From Actinomycetota bacterium (GTDB lineage: Bacteria; Actinomycetota; Actinomycetes; Nanopelagicales; Nanopelagicaceae): a stretch of DNA of 20,381 nt. The position numbers and the translations under genes are program-made. The notes beneath the pieces were generated by a model. It did no database searches. It was given only the letters and a program-made list of their open reading frames with translations, and was not told where the DNA came from. Numbering within the stretch: position 1 is the first letter of the stretch; each line of letters begins with the position of its first letter. This document shows, one piece after another, positions 1 through 5,611 of the stretch. Location of the stretch: NCBI GenBank assembly GCA_010032085.1, contig RGYL01000004.1, positions 1 to 20,381 of the forward strand, given 5' to 3'.

Positions 1-602
1 CCGGAATTGCGCGCCGTCACTTTACGCATGTGGTGGCGACGGCAGAGCACTTCATAAGCCACATTATCTTTTCCGGCAGTATCACCAACTACGACTTGTG
101 CGCCCTCGGTAACCATAACGCCATCAACTGTTCGAGCGTTATGAGTTGCGCGCTCGCCACACCAACATAAAGCTTCAACTTGCAGGGTTTGTACGCGATC
201 GGCTAACTCGACCAATCGAGCTGATCCCGGAAACAACCTAGTTCGAAAATCCGTGAGAATTCCAAAAGCAAAGACATCAATGCCAAGCCCATCGGCTATT
301 CGCGCTAACTGTTCGATTTGTTCTGGAGCATAGAACTGGGCTTCATCGCATATCACGTAATCAATTCTTACTCCGCGCGAGAGTTGGTCTACTACGAAAC
401 GATGCAAATCAAGGTCTTCACGAACCTCAAGGGCCTCGGAGGTTAGACCAAGGCGCGAAGAAATCTTTCCCGCTCCGGCTCGATCCTTATTTGTGAATAG
501 CAATCCCGCACGACCGCGACTTTGGTGATTGTGTGCAGTTTGCAGAGCAAGAGTGGACTTTCCACTGTCCATGGTGCCGCAGTAATAGATGAGTTCAGCC
601 AT
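1..602 (-). CDS. tdk: Thymidine kinase (type II), 3' end cut by window edge
   Basis: This enzyme phosphorylates thymidine to dTMP with ATP in the cytosolic pyrimidine salvage pathway. Reading the minus strand from the ATG at 602 gives 200 uninterrupted codons to the window edge. The P-loop GTMDSGKST is at residues 9-17. A Walker-B-like ICDEAQFY carries the likely catalytic Glu, and a CWCGERATHNAR stretch followed by VLCRRHH near the end forms the expected zinc-binding lasso. The family is usually about 190-220 residues, so almost the whole protein is present. The start lies 4 nt after the apt stop codon with no Shine-Dalgarno motif or -10 box in the gap, so it is probably co-transcribed and translationally coupled with apt. 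The family call is firm; the C-terminus is unseen. Confidence 0.95.
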   Translation of the reverse strand, partial: MAELIYYCGTMDSGKSTLALQTAHNHQSRGRAGLLFTNKDRAGAGKISSRLGLTSEALEVREDLDLHRFVVDQLSRGVRIDYVICDEAQFYAPEQIEQLARIADGLGIDVFAFGILTDFRTRLFPGSARLVELADRVQTLQVEALCWCGERATHNARTVDGVMVTEGAQVVVGDTAGKDNVAYEVLCRRHHMRKVTARNS

Positions 603-606
603 ATTT

Positions 607-1152
607 CTAGGTTTGCAGAAGCGAGATTATCTCGACATCGGGATGCGTTTTGTTTATGAGATTCCTACCCTGAAGAAATGAAATTTCTAAAAGAAAAACA
701 TGGGCGATGGTCCTAGCTTTTGTGTATTCGACCAACTCATGGCAGGCAAGAGCTGTGCCTCCGGTAGCGAGTACATCATCGACAATTACAACATTGTGCT
801 TGGGATCTAAAAGATCCTTATGCATTTCAAGAGCATCAAAACCATATTCAAGTTGGTAATCCTTACGATGAACATCGCGTGGCAATTTGCCGGGTTTGCG
901 CACCGTCACAAATCCAAGGCCGAGCGCCTTGGCAAGTGCGCCACCAAGAATGAAACCCCTGCTCTCGATGCCAACGATGGCATCTACACCCACCTTTAAA
1001 GATTTGATTTTGCCGGCTAATTCATCGATTACAACGCTGAAACCTTCGCCGTCGGCCAAGAGTGGCGTGATGTCTTTAAACAAAATTCCTGGCTTTGGAT
1101 AATCAGGTACATCGGCGATAAGAGAGAGCGCTCGTTGTAGTGGCGAAGTCAC
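607..1152 (-). CDS. apt: Adenine phosphoribosyltransferase (GTG start preferred)
   Basis: This enzyme converts adenine and PRPP to AMP in cytosolic purine salvage. It shows the N-terminal DVPDYPKPGILFKD typical of Apt, GIESRGFILG in the middle, and the PRPP-binding motif VIVDDVLATGGTA at residues 122-134. I chose the GTG at 1152 (181 aa, close to the usual 170-185) over the in-frame ATG at 1179. The GTG is preceded by TATGCT and a 6-nt gap, the same leaderless-promoter geometry seen at other genes here. The ATG lies only 5 nt from the tRNA-Leu 3' end and would add a Gly-rich tail (MGAGGYAPT). apt heads a two-gene unit with tdk, 4 nt downstream. The enzyme call is very secure; the start is likely. 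Confidence 0.95.
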   Translation of the reverse strand: MTSPLQRALSLIADVPDYPKPGILFKDITPLLADGEGFSVVIDELAGKIKSLKVGVDAIVGIESRGFILGGALAKALGLGFVTVRKPGKLPRDVHRKDYQLEYGFDALEMHKDLLDPKHNVVIVDDVLATGGTALACHELVEYTKARTIAHVFLLEISFLQGRNLINKTHPDVEIISLLQT

Positions 1153-1158
1153 GGTCGG

Positions 1159-1164
1159 AGCATA
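1159..1164 (-). promoter_or_regulatory. Predicted -10 element for leaderless apt
   Basis: On the minus strand the hexamer TATGCT is followed by CCGACC and then the GTG at 1152. The -10-N6-start arrangement places the expected transcription start on or next to the start codon. No convincing -35 was found. It lies within the frame of the longer ATG-initiated alternative. Confidence 0.55.
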
Positions 1165-1184
1165 ACCACCAGCCCCCATATTTG

Positions 1185-1268
1185 TGTCCGAAAGGGGACT
1201 TGAACCCCTAATCTCTTTCGAGAACTAGCACCTCAAGCTAGCGCGTCTGCCAATTCCGCCACCCGGAC
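1185..1268 (-). tRNA. leuU: tRNA-Leu (anticodon GAG)
   Basis: The minus strand folds as a class II tRNA. The acceptor stem GTCCGGG pairs with TTCGGAC (with two G-T pairs), and the D-arm has the leucine-typical AATTGGCAGA loop. The anticodon stem CTAGC/GCTAG closes the 7-nt loop TTGAGGT, giving anticodon GAG. A long variable arm (TCTC-GAAA-GAGA) marks a Leu/Ser-type tRNA, and the T-arm is AGGGG-TTCAAGT-CCCCT. The discriminator base is A at 1185, as expected for leucine. CCA is not encoded (the next bases are CAAA), so CCA must be added after transcription. It reads CUC/CUU codons. The symbol is the usual one for the GAG isoacceptor; the isotype and anticodon are what the sequence shows. Confidence 0.95.
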
Positions 1269-1279
1269 TCGAGCGGGCA

Positions 1280-1286
1280 TACTTTA
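1280..1286. promoter_or_regulatory. Overlapping divergent -10 elements (M20 peptidase / tRNA-Leu)
   Basis: The heptamer TACTTTA reads as TACTTT on the plus strand (1280-1285, 5 nt before the M20 ATG at 1291). It reads as TAAAGT on the minus strand (1286-1281, 12 nt before the tRNA 5' end). One symmetric TANNNTA could therefore serve both directions in the 22-bp spacer. The predicted plus-strand transcript is leaderless; the minus-strand one would have a few nucleotides before tRNA position 1. No -35 is clear on either side. Confidence 0.55.
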
Positions 1287-1290
1287 GCCC

Positions 1291-2625
1291 ATGAAACATA
1301 GTCCCTTGGAACTTACCCCTGCTTTGCGAGAAGAACTAGAAGCCGATGTAGTAACTCTCTGCTCTGAACTAATTCAAATTCCCAGTGTCAATTTTGGCGA
1401 AGGAAAGGGAGATGAAGAGGCAGTCGCAAATTATGTTTCCAAAAAACTGGCCGAAGTTGGAATCACATCAAAGATTTATGAAAGTGCGCCAAAACGAGTT
1501 TCGGTAGTCGCACGAATCGAGGGAAGTGATAAATCACTTCCTGGCCTAGTTGTACACGGCCATCTAGATGTAGTTCCAGCTAATGCTGCGGATTGGAGCG
1601 TTGATCCATTTTCTGGCTTAATCAAGGATGGTTGTATCTGGGGACGCGGCGCTGTTGATATGAAAAATATGGACGCCATGATTCTTGGCGTCTTTCGACT
1701 TTGGGCAAGACACGGATATCAGCCAGAGCGCACCATGGTTGTAGTTTTCTTTGGCGATGAAGAAGCTGGCGGGATTTACGGCTCACGCTGGATGGCGCAG
1801 AAGCATCCCGAAATTTTTGCGGGTTGTAGTGAAGCGGTATCCGAAGTTGGTGGATTCTCATTAACTCTTAGCACTGGAAAACGCATCTATGCGATAGAAA
1901 CTGCTGAAAAGGGTATTGAGTGGATGAAATTAACTGCACAAGGTTTAGCCGGGCATGGCTCGATGATTAACAAGGAGAACGCAGTCACTCGCCTTGCTGA
2001 TGCCGTATCCAGAATCGGTAACTATAAATGGCCACAGCGAATGACCAAGACCAATGAGGCGCTACTTCGAGCAGTTGCCGAGTTAACTGGCCATAAATAT
2101 GACGCCTCCGACCTCACCCCAATTCTCAAGGAGCTCGGTTCGATTTCTCGAATGCTCGGGGCAACCCTGACGAACACCGCTAACCCAACTATGTTGGAGG
2201 CTGGCTACAAAGCGAATGTCATTCCACAAACTGCCAGCGCGGTCGTCGACGGTAGAACTATCCCCGGATTTGAGAAAGAGCTCTTGGAAACAGTTAAAGA
2301 ATTAGCGGGAGAGCACGTAACGGTTGAATCACTCGTATCTGATATTCCATTAGAAGTTGATTTTGAAGGCCCTCTTGTTGAAAAAATGATTGATGCAATT
2401 AAAGCCGAAGATCCCGAAGGCATTCCAGTTCCATATTTAATGAGCGGTGGAACCGATAATAAGGCGCTCGCGAAATTAGGAATTAAGGGATATGGTTTTA
2501 GTCCACTTAAGTTGCCGCCAGAATTGGATTTTCTCGCTCTATTCCATGGAGTAGACGAGAGAGTACCGATTGATTCGCTTAAGTTTGGCGCTCGCTCGCT
2601 ACATCACTTCTTAGCTCACGCTTAA
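1291..2625 (+). CDS. M20-family zinc metallopeptidase (ArgE/DapE/ACY1-like)
   Basis: This is a cytosolic two-zinc amidohydrolase/peptidase of 444 residues. The sequence shows HGHLDVVP (zinc ligand His91, catalytic Asp93), GRGAVDMKN (bridging Asp123), FFGDEEAGG (Glu157/Glu158) and a late FHGVDERVPID with the last zinc His419. The lid/dimerisation domain lies between roughly residues 200 and 320. Substrates in this family range from dipeptides to N-acyl amino acids and N-succinyl-diaminopimelate; motifs alone do not settle which. A related M20 gene (Rv2141c, annotated dapE2) lies near the equivalent block in Mycobacterium tuberculosis, as I recall. The ATG at 1291 is supported by a -10 box 5 nt upstream. 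Its TAA shares a TTAA palindrome with the stop of the convergent aldo/keto reductase gene. Confidence 0.9.
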   Translation: MKHSPLELTPALREELEADVVTLCSELIQIPSVNFGEGKGDEEAVANYVSKKLAEVGITSKIYESAPKRVSVVARIEGSDKSLPGLVVHGHLDVVPANAADWSVDPFSGLIKDGCIWGRGAVDMKNMDAMILGVFRLWARHGYQPERTMVVVFFGDEEAGGIYGSRWMAQKHPEIFAGCSEAVSEVGGFSLTLSTGKRIYAIETAEKGIEWMKLTAQGLAGHGSMINKENAVTRLADAVSRIGNYKWPQRMTKTNEALLRAVAELTGHKYDASDLTPILKELGSISRMLGATLTNTANPTMLEAGYKANVIPQTASAVVDGRTIPGFEKELLETVKELAGEHVTVESLVSDIPLEVDFEGPLVEKMIDAIKAEDPEGIPVPYLMSGGTDNKALAKLGIKGYGFSPLKLPPELDFLALFHGVDERVPIDSLKFGARSLHHFLAHA

Positions 2626-3569
2626 TTTCTAGAGATATCGTCAAGAGCTTCACGAACGGGCGCTGGTAACGTCACATCTTCGGCTGTAAGAATCCCGCGA
2701 AGTTGAGCGGCGGTACGCGCACCTACAATCGAAGAGGTCACACCAGGGGCATCTCGAACCCACGCGAGAGAGACTTCTAGTGGAGATAGTCCGAGACCAT
2801 CCGCAGCAACGAAGACTGCTTCAACAATTCGCGAAGAGCGATCATCAAGATAAGGTTCAATGAAGTTTGCAAAGTGCGGACTTGCTCCTCGTGAATCTGA
2901 TGGTAATCCGGCCCGATACTTCCCAGTCAAAACTCCGCGGCCTAATGGCGACCAGGCAAGAAATCCAATCCCGAGTTCAACCGCGGCCGGCATAACTTCA
3001 CGTTCGACTTTTCGATTCAATAATGAATATTCATTTTGGGTAGTGGAGATGGGGGATCTGCCAAATAATGGATTTTGCAAAGTGGCAGAGCGTGCGGTCT
3101 GCCAACCAGAGAAATTAGAAATTCCAACATAGCGAGTCCGCCCCGAAGAGACGGCCTGGTCAATAGCGGAGAGAGTTTCTTCAAGTGCAACGCCGGGATC
3201 CCAGGTATGAATCTGCCAAAGATCAACATGTTCTACGCCCAGCCTTGCCAGCGACTTATCAAGATCGCTGAGGAGGGAGCTGCGCGAGTTATCCACCACT
3301 CGCTGCCCAGTCTTAAATGAGATTCCTGCCTTTGTAGCTAACACGAGATCATCGCGCGCCGCCATAACCCCCAACAATCCACCTAAGACCCGCTCACTAT
3401 CTCCATCGCCATAAACAGCTGCGGTATCTATGAAATTGCCACCGGCATCAAGGAAGAGGCGGAGTTGTTCCGCCGCTTCATGCTCATCGGTATCGCGACC
3501 CCAGGTCATTGTGCCCAATCCAAGTCGAGAAATTCGCAGTCCCGACGTTCCAACCTGGCGGATTTCCAT
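2622..3569 (-). CDS. Aldo/keto reductase family oxidoreductase
   Basis: This is a 315-residue NADPH-dependent (beta/alpha)8-barrel oxidoreductase that probably reduces aldehydes or ketones. The family's catalytic tetrad is visible as Asp48 and Tyr53 (in NFIDTAAVYGDG), Lys80 (LATKAG) and His121 (WQIHTWDP). The late SSIVGARTAAQL segment fits the cofactor phosphate-binding region. The N-terminus MEIRQVGTSGLRISRLGLG is the usual opening for this family. The ATG at 3569 is preceded by TAGGGT and a 6-nt gap. The gene is monocistronic, divergent from the phosphatase unit across a repeat-bearing 101-bp spacer, and overlaps the M20 gene by 4 nt at the stops. The physiological substrate cannot be read from sequence. 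Confidence 0.92.
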   Translation of the reverse strand: MEIRQVGTSGLRISRLGLGTMTWGRDTDEHEAAEQLRLFLDAGGNFIDTAAVYGDGDSERVLGGLLGVMAARDDLVLATKAGISFKTGQRVVDNSRSSLLSDLDKSLARLGVEHVDLWQIHTWDPGVALEETLSAIDQAVSSGRTRYVGISNFSGWQTARSATLQNPLFGRSPISTTQNEYSLLNRKVEREVMPAAVELGIGFLAWSPLGRGVLTGKYRAGLPSDSRGASPHFANFIEPYLDDRSSRIVEAVFVAADGLGLSPLEVSLAWVRDAPGVTSSIVGARTAAQLRGILTAEDVTLPAPVREALDDISRN

Positions 3570-3575
3570 GTCAAA

Positions 3576-3581
3576 ACCCTA
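3576..3581 (-). promoter_or_regulatory. Predicted -10 element for leaderless aldo/keto reductase mRNA
   Basis: TAGGGT on the minus strand is followed by TTTGAC and the ATG at 3569, a 6-nt gap. The same hexamer with a 6-7 nt gap precedes the PAC2 gene and the FKBP gene. One copy of the TAGCAAGA repeat overlaps its upstream edge, so a regulator bound there could interfere with RNA polymerase. Confidence 0.6.
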
Positions 3582-3598
3582 GCAAGAAATTAGCAAGA
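3580..3598. repeat. Two TAGCAAGA direct repeats with 11-bp period
   Basis: Identical octamers TAGCAAGA occupy 3580-3587 and 3591-3598. Their 11-bp spacing puts them on the same face of the helix. The first overlaps the -10 box of the aldo/keto reductase and the second lies just upstream of it. This is a plausible operator, but the repeat is short and no regulator gene is adjacent. Confidence 0.5.
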
Positions 3599-3604
3599 TA
3601 CTAG

Positions 3605-3636
3605 AGATGAACCGGAACTAAGATGAAACGGAACTA
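3605..3636. repeat. Tandem 16-bp repeat (2 copies, 15/16 identical)
   Basis: AGATGAACCGGAACTA (3605-3620) is followed directly by AGATGAAACGGAACTA (3621-3636); they differ only at the eighth base. The pair sits in the divergent spacer, upstream of both the reductase and the phosphatase promoters. It could be a transcription factor binding array or a simple tandem duplication. Confidence 0.7.
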
Positions 3637-3658
3637 ATAGGAGTTGGAAATAACTCGC

Positions 3659-3664
3659 TACTCT
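3659..3664 (+). promoter_or_regulatory. Predicted -10 element for leaderless histidine phosphatase mRNA
   Basis: TACTCT is followed by TTGCAA and the ATG at 3671, a 6-nt gap. It supports this ATG over the upstream in-frame TTG at 3644, which would add a nine-residue tail absent from typical family N-termini. Confidence 0.6.
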
Positions 3665-3670
3665 TTGCAA

Positions 3671-4336
3671 ATGGCGCTGATTTATCTCCTTAGACATGCC
3701 GAATCTTCTGCAAATGTTGCCGGCATTCTTGCGGGACGGACAAAAGGAATCTCGCTCTCAAAACGGGGTAGCGCTCAGAGTCGTGAATTAGCCAGAGCAC
3801 TTAAAGCTTTTGAGTTTCGTGCAATTTATTCAAGCCCCTTGGAGAGATGTCTTGAAACAATTGAGCCTTTTGCATCATCAACTGGCAAGAAAGTGAAGTT
3901 GGCCAAGGAGTTCATTGAGATGGACTATGGTCTTTGGAGCGGTCGCAAGTTGAATTCGTTGAGACGCGAAAAGCTTTGGAAGAAAATCCAGAAGTCGCCC
4001 TCACAAGTACGATTTCCAGAAGGAGAGAGTTTCGCAGAGTTGGCAAGACGGATTAAGTCCGGAATGAACATGTTAACTGAGAAACATCATCGCGGCGGTG
4101 TTCTCGTTGTCTCTCACGGTGATCCAATCAAGCTTGCGATATCGATAACACTTGGATTAGAACTTGATGAATTCCAGAAACTAGTAGTTGACCCCGCTTC
4201 CTTGACAATTATCGATTGGCCGAATGGGACTTTGCTTTCTGCCAATGTGCCATTGGCTGGAAAAATAGGGTCTAAAGGCGAGTCTAAAAAGAAGCTAGCA
4301 AATCGACGAGTTTTAGGCGGTGGTACTAATGCCTAA
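3671..4336 (+). CDS. Histidine phosphatase family protein (Rv2135c-like)
   Basis: This is a 221-residue member of the phosphoglycerate mutase/acid phosphatase superfamily, which works through a phosphohistidine intermediate. It opens with MALIYLLRHAESSANVAG, where Arg8-His9 is the catalytic pair (RHA in place of the commoner RHG). YSSPLERCLETI follows, and VVSHGDPIK carries the second catalytic His149. The C-terminus (after about residue 200) is Lys/Arg/Gly-rich. Gene order phosphatase-DUF3090-SCO1664-mshC matches the Rv2135c-Rv2134c-Rv2133c-mshC arrangement I recall from mycobacteria. This argues for the broad-specificity phosphatase seen there rather than glycolytic GpmA, which also has extra conserved segments not seen here. 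Its last 8 nt overlap the next gene. Confidence 0.88.
   Translation: MALIYLLRHAESSANVAGILAGRTKGISLSKRGSAQSRELARALKAFEFRAIYSSPLERCLETIEPFASSTGKKVKLAKEFIEMDYGLWSGRKLNSLRREKLWKKIQKSPSQVRFPEGESFAELARRIKSGMNMLTEKHHRGGVLVVSHGDPIKLAISITLGLELDEFQKLVVDPASLTIIDWPNGTLLSANVPLAGKIGSKGESKKKLANRRVLGGGTNA
4315..4322 (+). promoter_or_regulatory. Ribosome binding site deciding the DUF3090 start
   Basis: AGGCGGTG matches the anti-Shine-Dalgarno complement AGGAGGTG at 7 of 8 positions and ends 6 nt before the ATG at 4329. It overlaps the in-frame GTG at 4320, which is therefore unlikely to be the start. Confidence 0.6.
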
Positions 4337-4856
4337 CCAACTTTTTGATTTTAATCAGCCAGAACGTTTCTTAATCGGCACCGTAGGTGTGCCGGGCGAA
4401 CGTGAGTTTTATCTGCAAGTAAAAGGGAGTTCAAATGGCGTAAAAGTTCTTGCCAGTTTTGCCCTCGAAAAGTCCCAGGCGGCGGCCCTTTGTGAGCGAA
4501 TTAGGGAGATGGTACGAGAGTTAAGGCTGGCGTTTTCATCAGTAGAACCAGATTTGGCCCCTTTAGAAACGCCGATTGAGGCAGAGTTTCTTCTTGGAGT
4601 GATGTCACTTACCTGGTTGGCTGAGGAAAAATTATTCCTCTTTGAGGCCCAAGAAATCACAGAGAACGATATTGCCGAAAACGAAGGGCTATCGATGCTT
4701 CGCGTTCGTATATCACTTGAAGATATGGGAACTTTTGCAAAGAGAACGGAGTTAGTGGTGGCAGCCGGAAGACAGCCTTGTGTTTTCTGTGGCGGTCCAA
4801 TAAACCCAGGTGGACACCTATGTCCGAGAGCAAATGGGTACCGAAGACAGGGCTAG
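4329..4856 (+). CDS. DUF3090 family protein (TIGR03847), Rv2134c-like
   Basis: This is a conserved actinobacterial protein of unknown function, 175 residues, recognised by the N-terminus QLFDFNQPERFLIGTVGVPG and the C-terminal CVFCGGPINPGGHLCPRANG. The tail holds Cys151, Cys154, His163 and Cys165 in a CxxC-x8-HxC layout that could bind a metal such as zinc. The body is mostly soluble alpha/beta with no signal peptide or membrane segment. It overlaps the histidine phosphatase gene by 8 nt and the SCO1664-family gene by 23 nt, so the three proteins are translationally linked. The ATG at 4329 was chosen for its Shine-Dalgarno motif. Its constant location beside SCO1664 and mshC suggests a shared process, but none is established to my knowledge. 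Confidence 0.9.
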   Translation: MPNQLFDFNQPERFLIGTVGVPGEREFYLQVKGSSNGVKVLASFALEKSQAAALCERIREMVRELRLAFSSVEPDLAPLETPIEAEFLLGVMSLTWLAEEKLFLFEAQEITENDIAENEGLSMLRVRISLEDMGTFAKRTELVVAAGRQPCVFCGGPINPGGHLCPRANGYRRQG

Positions 4857-5580
4857 TAGTTTCGGGGGCGAAGACAACTTTGAGTTGAGCGAAAGCGCTT
4901 TTGAAATGGGCGAGATCGAAGTTCTTGGTCGGTTGGTAGACGCCTCAAATGCAACGCTCTTCGGTAAATTGTTGATTTCTGGCCATGAAATTCCAATTGT
5001 CTACAAACCGATTGCGGGTGAGCGCCCGCTCTGGGATTTCCCAATTGGAACACTTGCGTTTCGCGAAGTCGCTGCTTATCGGTTTAGTCGAATTATTGGA
5101 CTTGAACTCGTTCCTATCACAGTTCTACGGGACGGACCATTCGGTTTAGGAGCCGTTCAACAATGGATAAACGTTGATGAAAGTGTCGATGTCATTGCCA
5201 CGGCGCAAAGTGATGATTCGCGCCTTCGAAAAATGGCGCTCCTAGACGCGTTGATCAATAACACCGATAGAAAGTTTGGCCACATTCTTATCGAGGCCTC
5301 AGGCGCGCTTTTCGGATGTGATCATGGCGTCACTTTTCACACGCAACCCAAACTCAGAACGGTGATTTGGCAATTCGCGGGTTCGCCCTTTAATAAGAAT
5401 GAGCGCGAGCTATTGGAGAAATTACAAGAGGATTTTTCGGGAGTGACTAAGCACTTGGAGTCACTTCTTTCAGAGGAAGAGTTGATTGCGCTCTTACGAC
5501 GGACGCAAGCGCTGCTAGAAAAAGGTGTTTTTCCATATCCCAGCGAGGAATGGCCCGCGGTACCTTGGCCGCCGTATTAA
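4834..5580 (+). CDS. SCO1664 family protein (TIGR03843), kinase-like fold
   Basis: This is an actinobacterial conserved protein, 248 residues from the ATG at 4834. It carries features recalling the PI3/4-kinase/HipA-like fold: a likely nucleotide-binding Lys58 in PIVYKPI, then INNTDRKFGHIL at about 142-152 and CDHGVTFH at about 162-169. These resemble catalytic-loop Asn/Asp and metal-binding Asp positions, so phosphotransfer is possible but not shown. The start is not sharp: GTG 4810 and ATG 4906 are in frame. I prefer 4834 because a helix (NFELSESAFEMGEIEV) before the conserved GEIEVLGRL fits the N-terminal extension usual in homologues, which 4906 would remove. It overlaps DUF3090 by 23 nt and lies 31 nt before mshC. 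Confidence 0.85.
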   Translation: MGTEDRASSFGGEDNFELSESAFEMGEIEVLGRLVDASNATLFGKLLISGHEIPIVYKPIAGERPLWDFPIGTLAFREVAAYRFSRIIGLELVPITVLRDGPFGLGAVQQWINVDESVDVIATAQSDDSRLRKMALLDALINNTDRKFGHILIEASGALFGCDHGVTFHTQPKLRTVIWQFAGSPFNKNERELLEKLQEDFSGVTKHLESLLSEEELIALLRRTQALLEKGVFPYPSEEWPAVPWPPY

Positions 5581-5598
5581 ATCGTCATTCCATCTAGG

Positions 5599-5604
5599 TA
5601 GGCT
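5599..5604 (+). promoter_or_regulatory. Predicted -10 element for leaderless mshC
   Basis: TAGGCT is followed by TTCGAAT and the GTG at 5612, a 7-nt gap. This would give mshC its own promoter in the 31-nt spacer after the SCO1664-family gene, in addition to read-through. Confidence 0.5.
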
Positions 5605-5611
5605 TTCGAAT

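Noticed and set aside
3580..3636. Possible CRISPR-like or mobile-element repeats in the AKR/phosphatase spacer
   Set aside because: There are only two copies of each repeat, no spacers of regular size, no cas or transposase genes and no terminal inverted repeats; a regulatory site or small duplication fits better.
3671..4336. Glycolytic phosphoglycerate mutase (gpmA)
   Set aside because: The RHA/SHG motifs belong to the wider histidine phosphatase superfamily; the genomic neighbourhood and the lack of GpmA-specific segments argue for a general phosphatase.
4834..5580. HipA-type toxin reading of the SCO1664-family gene
   Set aside because: Some motifs resemble the HipA/PI3K-like fold, but there is no antitoxin partner and the gene is a conserved part of the actinobacterial mshC neighbourhood.
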